64,000 nucleotides of DNA from Dastarcus helophoroides. Taxonomy: Eukaryota; Arthropoda; Insecta; Coleoptera; Bothrideridae. Each line of letters starts with the position of its first letter. Positions within the stretch are counted from its first letter, which is position 1. Of this stretch, positions 22,110 through 32,127 are shown piece after piece. Position numbers and translations under genes: made by a program. The notes under the pieces are model-generated. The model saw only the letters and a program-made list of their open reading frames with translations. It was not told the origin of the DNA and ran no database searches. Location of the stretch: assembly GCA_028583605.1 (NCBI GenBank), contig CM053337.1:19033694-19097693 (forward strand), given 5' to 3'.

Positions 22110-22345
22110 CGGAAGAATTTCTCAATTAGATTGATTTGGTTTTTTAATTCAACAAATTGTATTTGTTTAATAATTGTTTTCTCATCATGACTTAGTTCTG
22201 TTGTTGACAGGTGTCCCTTTCTTTTATTGTTTTTATTTTTGCAGTTGTATATGAATCTCAGGCAATGCCCAATTGCTCTTCGGGATTTTTCAAATGATGA
22301 ATATTTAGTAAAAATGGGATCTAGCTGAATGATATTTAGAGACGT
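22110..22345 (-). pseudogene. BEL/Pao pol fragment from a second copy
   Basis: Reads EKSRRAIGHCLRFIYNCKN then RKGHLSTTELSHDEKTIIKQ. This is the segment that follows RNase H and precedes the integrase zinc-binding region in Pao/BEL pol. The main copy has its own version near 23990-23870 (FREVAYCIRFARNTRG), so this piece comes from another copy or a duplication. Confidence 0.6.
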
Positions 22346-22384
22346 GATTTTAAGATGTTCTTCAGGAATACGAATATTAAAAAG

Positions 22385-22556
22385 ATGGAATGACTGGTTC
22401 TGGAATTGTTTGCGTGATCCTTGTCATCAAAGGAAAGCTAATAATTCAGAGATATTAAGAACTTCCAAATAATTTCTCGTTCAATGGTATTTACTTATAC
22501 TAATTAACGAGTTCTTAAAATAAATGTTCCTTAGAATTTACAATATCACTAAACAT
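22385..22556 (-). repeat. LTR-like repeat at the 3' side of the BEL copy
   Basis: Aligns in direct orientation with 25549-25727 (shared GAATTGTTTGCGTG, ATCAAAGG, TTTCTCGTT.AATGGTATTTA and TTAGAATTTACAATATCAC). On the element's strand it would start TGTTTAGTGATATTG, so TG is present at that end. Confidence 0.55.
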
Positions 22557-22599
22557 ACCGCACCCCTTGAAACGCTCGCGTTTTAACGTCCCAAAGAAC

Positions 22600-25409
22600 T
22601 CACATTTTATCCACTTTCTCTGGATTGTCTAAAAGAAAGGGACTCAACTTTACCATAGATCTTTTGAAAGTTCCACCACTGGTACGCACCGAAGCGTTCC
22701 GAATGACCCCATGTTGGCCCGGATGAACTACAGTGACTCGACCTGTGATCCATTTTAGTGGAGCAACGTTGTCTTCTCTTAATAGAATTAGATCTCCAAT
22801 TTGCATTGCATTGGGTTGATTTATTCTCCATTTTGTCCTGGGTTGCAGATTTTGTAAATATTCCCTCTGCCAACGGTTCCAAAAAGGTTGATGAATCCTT
22901 TCTACATGTTGCCAGCGATTCAAGGTGTTCATCTTTAACTCAAGAAGCGAGGGTTCCGCCGGAGGTACTAAGTAGTCTCCGATGAGGAAATGGGCGGGGG
23001 ATAGGAATTGCAAATCATTAGGATCAGTTAAGAGGGGTGTAAGAGGACGTGAATTTAATGTGACCTCTATTTGATTTAGCAAAGCTATAAATTCGCCTGC
23101 TATTCTATCAATATGTTTTTCACCGACTTAATAGCAGCTTCCAATAAGCCTCCAAAATGCGGTAATTTCGCTGGAAGAAATGCCAGGTTATGTTTCAAAC
23201 TAATTGAGGAATTATATTGCTATCGTTGTTGTCTTACTAGATCTAAAATCTTTCTCAACTCTCTAGAAACTCCCACAAAATTTGTTCCGTTGTTCGAATA
23301 AATGTTTTAAATACTTCCTCGCCGTGATATAAATCTTTTTAAGCAATTCAAAATGCTTCTGTCGATAAGTTTTCTATCATTTCTATATGTACTGCCTTTG
23401 TGGCAAAGCAAACAAATACCGCGATATATATTTTGCAGATTCCTTTGGATTTTCTAGATCCTTCCTTTATCATAAAAGGACCCCCTTGCTTTTTCTAATC
23501 CCTTTTTGGGTAATTGACCCATTAAAAGTTCTATTTTAGGGGGATTCGTCCGAAAGCATTTTATGCATTCTTTTAATACCTTTCGAACTTCACTCCTGCC
23601 ATCTATAATTCAATATTTGAGTCGTAGAAATCCCAAAGCTGATTGAATACATGGATGAAGTTGGGTTTCATGCTCGCTGCGAATTACTAGATTTGTAAAT
23701 GGATATTTACTAGGTAATATGCATGGATGAACCTGATTATAGGGCAATGATGAATTTTGTAACCGACCACCTACTCGTAAGATGCCTTCGTGATCCAAGA
23801 AAGGGTTAAAACTGGATAGTTTTCCTTTGTTTCTTCTATTCTTTCGAATGTTTTTTATATCCTCTTTAAAGTACTCTGCTTGAACAATTTTGATTAATTT
23901 GAGTTTGGATTCTTAAAAGTTCTGAAGAGGTTAAGCATCCAGTAGTTCTACGACCTTTATCTCCTCTAGTGTTTCTTGCGAAGCGTATGCAATATGCAAC
24001 TTCTCTGAATAATTTGTTGGCACTTGAGTATCTTCTGAATATTTCCCATTCTTCAACAACGGCTGCTGTCACCATACAAGACGTAGCCTTTGTTTTTGGG
24101 ATGCTCGATAAATCCAATGGCGCTTCTGCATCCTTGTCATTTGGCCATGCCCTTTTAGGCATTGATAACCTTCAGGCCCATGCTACCATAACGAGTTGGT
24201 TCTTAAGTTACTAGGAAGCATTCCTCTGGATAGTATGTCAGCTGGGTTATCCTTTGAGATAATATGATGCCACTTTTCGTTGCTAGTTCTTGTATGATAG
24301 CAACTCTATGTGCTACAAAAGGTTTCAAAATTTTAGAGCTCGATCCGATCCAAGCTAGACAAATTGATGAGTCTGTCCACAAGTATGTTTTGAGTATCGG
24401 AAGCCGAAGCGCTTGGATAGTTTTTTGAACCATGTTCGACAGCAGAACGCAACCGCATAATTCTAAGCGTGACAGTGAAATTACCTTGATCGGACCAACT
24501 CTCGATTTTGAACATAATAAATTTGTTCAGGATCTAGGAGGATCTGACGGTACATTTTGGCAATGTCCGCTGTAAGGGCGATTCTGTGCCTTCTAAATCG
24601 TAAAAGTATTGAAAAAAGATCTTCCTGTATCGTGGGCCCAACCATGAGCATGTCGTTTAGCGACTTTCCATTTGTTGTCTTCATTGAAGCATCGAACACT
24701 ACCCTCAATTTGGTTGTTGTGCTTGACTCCTTTATGACTCCATGATGTGGTAAATAGTACCCTTGGGAACTACTATTTTTTGTATATGGCCCAAACTTAG
24801 ATATTCTTCTAAGAAATTTTGATATTCCGTTTGAAATCCAGGTTGCCTTGATAATCTTTTTTCTAGTGAAATATATCTTTTCTCGGCCGATTTTCGTGAC
24901 TCTCCTAGAGAAACGACCTTATTCCTTAATGGTAGAGAAACAATGAATCTTCCCTCTTGGTTGCGTTTATAGGTATTTTGAAAGTGTGTTTCACACAGCT
25001 TTTCTTCTTGCGTATATAAAATTGATTCAGGGACGCTTTCAATTTCCCAAAACTTCTTTAAACTTGTGTCGAGATTACTTATTGCTATATTGCAATTGGT
25101 TTCGGATTGTGCATTTGAAATGTTGATGGGTCCCGACACAATCCAACCAAGTTGAGTTTTTTGAGGAAGAGGTTTATTTAGTCCAACTTTTGTTTGACTT
25201 ATGCATGGTAACTCGTAGAACAATTCCGCTCCTATTAAAATATCTATTTCAGAGCATTTATTGAAGTTCTCATCCGCCAGAGCTACGTGCTGTGGAATTT
25301 TAAGAAGGTTCCTTTGAAACTGCGTTGTTGGTAGTGGTTCAGTAATCTTAGGCAGTACCAAGCATTTTATTTTCCTTCCGAGATTACTAACTCTCGATCT
25401 AAAATGCAA
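22600..25409 (-). pseudogene. BEL/Pao retrotransposon pol, decayed and gag-less
   Basis: Blocks in pol order on the minus strand: DUF1758-type protease (IDILIGAELFYELP and TQLGWIVSGPI) 25409-25100; reverse transcriptase (MRVVFDASMKTTNGKSLNDM near 24700, ALTADIAKMYRQILL near 24580); RNase H (TYLWTDSSICLAWIGSS near 24390); the linker FREVAYCIRFARNTRG near 23990; integrase zinc-binding (EGILRVGGRLQNSSLPYNQ near 23790); and the C-terminal DUF5641 block (LTPLLTDPNDLQFLSPAHFL, then GDLILLREDNVAPLKW) 23082-22600. The YVDD box and the integrase DDE core are not readable. Many frameshifts. The protease starts only 140 bp after the LTR-like repeat, so gag is deleted. Confidence 0.85.
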
Positions 25410-25548
25410 TAGTGCTGTTGAATCTACTGAAGTCCTACTGAAATGTCCGTGTTATTCAAAGATAATCCCAATCGGCTGATGCATTTTTTAGTTACGAAAT
25501 TGGATTGTGAATTTAATTGCTATTTTATTGAAGGGGTTCAAAGACCTT

Positions 25549-25727
25549 GAAAGATTGAATGACTTGTATTTGAATTGTTTGCGTGCTCTTTGACATCAAA
25601 GGGAAGATAATAATTCAATGATATTAAGAATTTCTAAGTAATTTCTCGTTGAATGGTATTTACTTTTACTAATAAACGAATTCTTAAAATAAATGTTTCT
25701 TAGAATTTACAATATCACTAAAGATTA
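25549..25727 (-). repeat. LTR-like repeat at the 5' side of the BEL copy
   Basis: Partner of 22385-22556, same orientation, about 170-180 bp, with scattered substitutions. The two flank the pol region as LTRs would. The divergence points to an old insertion. No TSD could be fixed. Confidence 0.55.
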
Positions 25728-25774
25728 CTTGTAATTAATGATTATTTATTTAAACAGTGGACTTAAATTTTAGA

Positions 25775-27531
25775 ACAAATACTTATATTTACAGTATATT
25801 GCTTCGAAAATTGGCAAGCACATGGCATACATATTATCCTTCCTCCAGGAGGTACCAAATTAGATTTTAACTTGCCACTCAAAATCTTAAATGTTTTACC
25901 TAATCCTATTACACGTTCAGCGTTGATTCTTTCAGATGAAACTTTTTTTGATTTTATTAATAAGTGTGTTTTGTTTGACTACTGCCTTTCTTTAAGAACT
26001 GTGGCATGTTTACTGTAATATCCTTACGAGAGACTAGGTCCTGTACGTTAAACCCACGGTAAACCAAGAATGTCACCTTTTTGTAGTCGATAATACCTCA
26101 CTTTTCAAATAATTCTCTGTCGCTGATAGATCCACCATATGCATCAGAAATGAAAGTCACACATCCAGAGGTAGCAATGTCTATTAATACTTTTAATGTA
26201 TTTGCCGAGTTATATGTCGAATATGTAGCTTGTTGAGAAACTGGATTTTGTGGTTTCTCAATTTTCATTTCAGTACAGTCGATAATAACAGTGCAAGTAT
26301 TATTTTTCCTTTGAAATATTACATTTTCATCAATTGTTTTCTTTAATGTCCATACATTAAGATCTTTCAACTTGCAATAGAGATAATTTATCCAAGTTAT
26401 AAAGTATTTGCTCACAGACGCTTTGCTAATATTAAAATGAAATAACTCTTTATTGCACATGTGTCTTCTCAATTTGATTAATGTTAAATAACATTCATTG
26501 CAAAGTATTAATTCATGTTTGCCTTGAGATGGCTGCATGGATGGATAATATTTTAAGTGATTCACTTTATCTCCAAAAATGTTAAAAATAGATATAAAAT
26601 GACAATAATTATCAAAATTTATGTAAAATTGGACTATATCAGGGTTATCTTTCAAATTTTCAATGCGAAACATATTTATTGTCTTTTTTCTTTGTTCATG
26701 TTGTGGCACAACTATGCTCGATCTGTTTCTGTTTTCACTGCAGTCATATAATGAGCATTGAATTGTCACATCTTTGTTTTCTGCTCTCATCTTCAATTTC
26801 ATGAAAAGTTTTTTCAAAGGTCTGGAATTAAAATATATATTACAATGCATTACATCTTACAAGTACAAAAAACAAATATAATATTAATGATTGTATTCTA
26901 TATTACAGTGCTATCTATATTTTAGAAAGGGATGATCTACACCTTCTGCAGTTGGTTACTACTAAGAAAAACATGTACTTACAAAATATTTTTCAGATAC
27001 TTTTTATCAGTGTTCAGGTTGCCGTTTCATTTTCCTTTCACTTTTGGCGTTGAAGGGCTCGCTCAGCACGTTTTTTCTTCATTTCAATGATATCTTTGCT
27101 TTCATAATTCCAGGAAAATATACTCGGCATAGCTTCTTTTTTCAGTAAAGGCGTAGCTAAAAAAACATTTACAATAAAGTAATGGTGAAAGGGTGAATTA
27201 AGGATTTACTATTACTTAAGAATAATATTGTTTCGGATTGTACCTACTCGAGATGTCGTTAAGTTAATGGAATAACAACAATGAGTTTAATTCGAATTAG
27301 AAAAAAGGAAGCAATTATTACTTAGGATTTTGTGTAGTAGGCTCTTTTGGTAATGGTAATGGTAAAATATTTTTTACAAACACGTGAATGTTTTAAACGG
27401 TTTTTGTCTCTGGGAAACATATGTCCGCCTTTTGTTTTCAAACAAAGTGAAACTGCACAACACTGAGGCATAATTAACAACTTTTTCTCAAAAACGGAAA
27501 TAATTATAAAACGTATAAACTTGTTCAGCAC
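25775..27531 (-). pseudogene. THAP-DDE transposase (ISL2EU-like), decayed
   Basis: Three parts on the minus strand. THAP start near 27470-27330: PQCCAVSLCLKTKGGHMFPR. Linker near 27150: PSIFSWNYESKDIIEMKKKR. Catalytic part 26850-25775: ISKASVSKYFITWINYLYCK (helix-turn-helix), NTCTVIIDCTEMKIEKPQNP (first Asp), FISDAYGGSISDRELFEK, VYRGFNVQDLV (where the family has DRGFN: the Asp is Tyr here), then INAERVIGLGKTFKIL, carrying the last acidic residue. This pattern is that of THAP-containing DDE_4 transposases related to PIF/Harbinger, classed with ISL2EU. Stop at 26098 and later frameshifts. Confidence 0.75.
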
Positions 27532-27636
27532 TATCGAAAACGAAGGATAAGATCACACTAACTTTTGACAGGTACTTCACTCGCCAGTGGCGCTACCTGG
27601 TGGCATATTTGTATGTTGCACCCAAATTATCCACTC

Positions 27637-27880
27637 GGATCTATCATTTCTAAGTATTGCCCAATTTCTTAAGTAGAAGATCCATTGTCAATCCAATTAT
27701 GGACATCAGTGACAAAAAAATAAAACAGTCAACTCTTACCAGTTCTGGCCGATCTAACCGTTAAAACTCGCTTTTTTTTCTACCTGATTTAACTACCTTT
27801 TTCTTTTTTTTTTTAATTTCCGAACGAAATAGAGGGAGAGCGATTTCACAGGAATCATTTTGGTACTGCATACAGATTAC
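27637..27880 (-). repeat. segment shared, inverted, with 44400-44640
   Basis: TTCTAAGTATTGCCCA.TTTCTTAAGTAG and TACCAGTTCTGGCCGATCTA match the reverse complement of 44400-44640 almost base for base. Here it lies just past the 3' end of the MULE gene; there it lies just inside the left LTR of the LTR-like element. Weak similarity continues for about 70 bp more at the 44 kb side. 27880-28030 shows nothing else. Confidence 0.85.
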
Positions 27881-28029
27881 ACAATTTTGGCTTCACAATT
27901 ACAATTCTTAGATTTCCCTTTTTTGTTTGCATTTCTATCTACCCTCTGGTAGCTTGAGTGGTGGCAAATAAACGTTTTGCTAGAATAAACATACTCGTAG
28001 GAGTATTGCAAACTTTACGACGTATCTAC

Positions 28030-29080
28030 ATTCAATAATTTTCGTACCTGCACACAAAATGGGTAGTGTTCTTTTTTGTCAATATTGGTCTCCGATGTGA
28101 TAATATAATAATTTTGTATTCATCCATCCACTTATTAATATCTCTTCATTGCATATGTTTGCCCTGTAATGGTTTTGAGATACCAGCACATGTGTAAAAC
28201 TTTTTGCCTGCGACAAATGGAACCTACAGCCGACAATTGCAGTTTCAGGCCATGTTAATTTTACCGCTAAATGTATAACCTCTTCAAAATCAGTTACAAA
28301 TTTTGATGGTGAAAAATTTAAATTTAAGTTCACACAGTATTCGTTAATCAATTCAAAACATTTTAAATAAGATTGGTGATTCTTATTCGGTAAAAAACAA
28401 AACACTGAAGGAATATAATGTCCATTTTTAACACCATGAATGGTAAACATTTGACAAAAATGTTTTGGAGCATAGTTGAATGTACCATCCACGTATACAG
28501 TTTCACAACTTAACAAAAATTGGATATTGGTTGGACATGAAATGATAACTATATTATGGAGTTCATTGTTTGCTAATACGAAAACCTCATTTTTGGTCGT
28601 TTTAATATCGTGTAGAATCGAATTCAACCCTTCGTGAACCTCATTTAAATTTGTGGGTATTTTTGGTAATACACTTCTTCTTGCATAATACATACATTTA
28701 CGAATATTATACATGTCCTGTGTCGTAAAGGAATCCAAATTGCTTGGATCGATTCTCTTCAGTTCTCTCTGAATTAGTTTCGATGGTTTTTCTGTTCAGT
28801 TGCTTTTCTTTTTATCCCATTGGAAAGCTTTTGACGTTCCAGTGTGTTGGATACCTCATGGTTGTGACTGTCGTCTTTTGCTGAAAAATGTTTTTATTAA
28901 TATTTGGTTTTGTTATGGTTTAAATAAATTAAATTAGTTATTTTAAAAACGAGGAATTAAATTAAAGAAAGAAAACTTTACATTTATATGGAGGTACTTA
29001 CTTAATATTGTCGATAAGGTACCATCAGTACAAATTGTTGCTTGGCAAGTCTTCACCGTGCACCTCCACTTAACTCCTAA
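28030..29080 (-). pseudogene. MULE transposase: second half of FLYWCH finger and DDE domain
   Basis: Mutator-like transposase. Reading from 29080: GVKWRCTVKTCQATICTDG (end of the FLYWCH zinc finger, cut by Harbinger-1), a splice donor near 29005, an acceptor near 28880, then SHNHEVSNTLERQKLSNG, KRKATE with a frameshift near 28790, then ETVYVDGTFNYAPKHFCQMF (first Asp), PSVFCFLPNKNHQSYL, KFVTDFEEVIHLAVK (second Asp in DFE) and VGCRFHLSQAKSF. These match the MULE domain. The C-terminal part fades after 28080. Five-prime exon at 31838-31927. Confidence 0.85.
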
Positions 29081-29196
29081 CCCTAGTTTCACACACGCCG
29101 GTTTGTGACCGTCCGGTTGGGCACCGGACGGTTTTTTGAAATTTGACACATGCTTTCACACGCAACGGTCAAATGCAAAATTTAGTTGCTTGCGGA

Positions 29197-31375
29197 ATGA
29201 CTTCGATTATGGACCGTAACCAAATTATTGCTATGTGGCTTTTGAATCGACGTCGGCGTCGATGGAAACGGAATAGAATTTATTGGGTTCATCCTATAAA
29301 TCTAAAAAGGGACGAATGGTATGTTTTTGATATATTGTTTGAGGACTTGCGATGTGACGATAACAAGTTTTTTAATTATTTTCGAATGTCAATTTCTTCA
29401 TTTGACGAACTTCATAATCGATTAAAAAACAGTCTTCAACGACAGAACACAAAGATGAGGAACTCTATTCAACCTGTGCAAATGTTGGCCGTTGCAATTA
29501 GGTAAGTTAAATATTTTTGTAAATTATGTTTCATTGAAATCATTTTTATTAAAATCGTTATAGATTTAATATAAAAATAGGACACACAGAAACTGAAGTA
29601 ATTATTTAAATTTTATTAAAAAATTACATTAAATAAAAAGTGCTTAAATTAATTAACTAAAAATATTGCTAAAGTCTACATCTGCGTCTGATTCGGTCAG
29701 TGCTGGAGAATGACTACCTGACGTACTTGTTGGCGAAAACAACCCAGAAGCTGAGTTATTATTTTGATTGTTATCACCATACGGCAAACAGTTCTCCTTT
29801 GTTGATTTAACTGGTGGCGTGGAGGATGATCTTGAATAATGTTGATGTTGATGAAACTGAGGCGAACTATGTGGCATTGTCGTATGTATTAATGGATGTG
29901 TTTGATACGGTGTTGGTGGTGGTATTTGAGGCTGATATAAAAATGGTGAATTATGGGGTATTGCAAGCGGTCGAGTAGAGATTCTTTTTTGTTGTTTAAT
30001 AGTCGATATTAATTGTAATACTCCTATTTGGAACTGGATAATATCATCGTCATCCAAATCTTCCAAAGACGGAATGATTCCGTTAAAAAACGACTGATGG
30101 CGATTAGGAGTATTATTTTGCTCCAAGACTTGCAGCATTTTGAGTTCTATTTCGTCAGGCTTACGACGCTTTCGTGAACCTAACTCTTTTTGATCAATTT
30201 TATTTATTTTAATTTGTTGTGGGTGTCCGCGTCGTCCGCTTCATTTTGGGACAAGTCTCTATTAGTTTCCGAGAAAGAATCTTTGGTTGGTCTCTCAACA
30301 ATCATTTTTTTTTTAATTGCAACTGATCGTTGTAAACATATTTTTTAAGCTTCAATGCCCCAGCACTGGATTTTTTGGTTTCTTTCTCCTTTTTATTAGA
30401 TTTTATAAGAGTCGCGAATGTTTGCCCATTTCTTCGTTATGTCTTTACCTGTTCATAAAAGAAATAATATTTTATTCTTTTATTTCAGATATTTAGCAAG
30501 TGGGTGCACTTTTACAGATCTGCATTACATCCACAGCATTGGCATCTCAACAGCAAGTAAAATAGTAAAAGATGTATGTTCTACTATATGTTCTTTAATG
30601 AATGTATTCGCATACCTACAAAACAGCACTGGGAATTGATAGCGTCAGGATTTGAAAGTAGGGCTAATTTCCCACATTGTCTTGGTGCAGTTGATGAAAA
30701 ACACATCATCACACATCAGAATGATGTGTCCAAATAATAGCGGATCAATGTTTTTTAACTATAAAGCATATTTCTCTGTGGTGTTAATGGCTGTGGCGGA
30801 TTCGAATTATCGATTCGTATATGTTGATATTGGAAGCTTTGGCAAAGAGTGCGATTCGACAGTTTTCAAACGTTCTTCATTGTGGACATCGATTGAAGCA
30901 AAAGTCCAAGAACTACCGACAGAGAAATGCTTGCGAGGAACAGAAAGCCCAAAGGTGCCATATTTTTTTGTTGGTGATGAAGCATTCGGATTACACAAGC
31001 ATTTAATTCGACCGTATGGTGGTAAAAATCTGACAGTGAAAAAGAGAGTGTTTAATTATCGATTGTCTAGAGCTCGAAGATATGTTGAATGCACGTTTGG
31101 CATTTTAAGTAATAAATGGAGAATTTTTCACCGACCGATAAATGTGGATCCTGATTTTGCAGAGGATATTGTCATGGCTTGCGTAATTTTACACAATTTT
31201 GTTCGGGATAGAGATGACTATTAGACTGAGGATACAACGATAATTACAGGATTTGAAGATCTAAGCAGAGAACAAGCAGTTCGCGGCGGGTTAGAGGCTA
31301 ATCATATAAGAAATTTATTATCCGACTATTTTTTGACAAATGTTGGGTCTGTGAAATGGCAAATGTCTAAAATAT
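29197..31375 (+). pseudogene. Harbinger-1 transposase (HARBI1-like), broken
   Basis: Exon 1 (ATG probably 29197, to 29501) reads WVHPINLKRDEWYVF, FFNYFRMSISSFDELHNRL and PVQMLAVAI; the donor is AG|GTAAGT and the acceptor TTTCAG|A at 30489, joining in phase as AIRYLASGCTFTDLHYI. Exon 2 then has GFESRANFPHCLGAVDEKHI (first Asp; the usual Gly after it is Glu), KECDSTVF, FFVGDEAFGLHKHLIRPYGG (second Asp), RRYVECTFGILSNKWRIFHR (Glu) and ACVILHNFVRDRDDY. Lesions: two frameshifts in 30640-30720 and a TAG at 31222, after which the reading goes on to VGSVKWQMSKI. Confidence 0.88.
29653..30448 (-). pseudogene. Harbinger-1 partner protein: end of MADF domain and BESS tail (exon 2)
   Basis: Lies inside the transposase intron on the opposite strand. 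After an AG acceptor at 30449 it reads KDITKKWANIRDSYK (end of the MADF helix bundle), then, one frame over, SAGALKLKKYVYNDQLQ and, another frame over, KRRKPDEIELKMLQVLEQ, SLEDLDDDDIIQFQIGVLQL (BESS-like motif for protein contacts) and a Pro/His/Ser-rich tail to the stop at 29653. Two frameshifts, near 30405 and 30235. Partner MADF proteins help Harbinger transposases bind DNA or enter the nucleus. Confidence 0.7.
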
Positions 31376-31391
31376 AAAATACAATACTCAC

Positions 31392-31589
31392 CGAACACAT
31401 TTTTTTCTGCATCTCCTAATTCCTGGAAACCTTCTTTAAGTGCTGAACATACTTCAATCCAGGCTTTTTTGGTCTGATTTCTATCTTTATAAATTTCTTC
31501 TGTTTGTCCCACAATACGGATTTGGACTCGATTAATAAAATTAAAATTTCAATGTCTATTTCCGAACTACCCATTTTATTACAATCCAT
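31392..31589 (-). pseudogene. Harbinger-1 partner protein: MADF domain exon 1
   Basis: Starts at ATG 31589 and reads MGSSEIDIEILILLIESKSV, LWDK, then after a lost base QTEEIYKDRNQTKKAWIEVC, ALKEGFQELGDAEKNVFG and a GTGAGT donor at 31391. This is the N-terminal half of a MADF (Myb/SANT-like) domain. Its 3' end overlaps the transposase tail. Confidence 0.7.
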
Positions 31590-31837
31590 CTCTGAACTTT
31601 AAACGCAAACTGAAAAAGTAAAAGGCCGGTGGGTGTGAATGCACCAAATAGAACATGTGTATTTCTGCGACTCCGGTGGCCGTCCGTCCACCGGTGGACC
31701 CATGGCCGCCGGCCGGCAAGAAAACCGTGACCGGCACATGTGAAATGGACTATGTTTCTGTATGAACCACTATTTTTTATAGAACCGTCCGGCGACTTAC
31801 CGGACGGTCAAAACCGGCGTGTGTGAAACTAGGGTAA

Positions 31838-31927
31838 TTGCGTTTTTCCAGAATTGGAGAATTTATAGTTTTGAAACACAAGTAACTCTTTGCCTCTTTG
31901 ACTCAACATGATTTCAAGCTTATACAT
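31838..31927 (-). pseudogene. MULE transposase 5' exon: first half of FLYWCH finger
   Basis: Starts at ATG 31927 (MYKLEIMLSQRGKELLVFQN, then YKFSNSGKTQL) and stops being readable at 31838, the right edge of Harbinger-1. Joining it to 29080 over the TAA target gives one FLYWCH domain. Separate from the rest by 2.75 kb of insertion. 31927-32010 is upstream sequence without recognised signals. Confidence 0.75.
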
Positions 31928-32127
31928 TTTGATATGGTTCGCACAAGATCAGAAAACAAACTAACTAGAAATTTAAAGAAACAAATAATTTTTATTATTG
32001 TACATTTAAAGGTAGGCGCTCACTACGGCGGGGCGGATCGGGACGCATTGCATATCGGGACGGTTTAAATATAGTGTTGCAAAGCACATTGAGGCGGATC
32101 GCATTTTATATCAGTTGGTTTTTTCGA

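Larger units (their letters stand above)
29081..31834. mobile_element. Harbinger-1 (PIF/Harbinger element), 2754 bp
   Basis: Flanked by TAA (29078-29080 and 31835-31837), the 3-bp target site of this superfamily. TIRs start CCCTAGTTTCACACACGCCG and match over about 37 bp with one length difference. A small hairpin, ACCGTCCGGT/ACCGGACGGT, follows in each arm. Inserted in the FLYWCH exon of the MULE; removing it with one TAA restores the MULE frame. Carries a transposase (plus) and an opposite-strand MADF partner, both broken. Confidence 0.92.
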
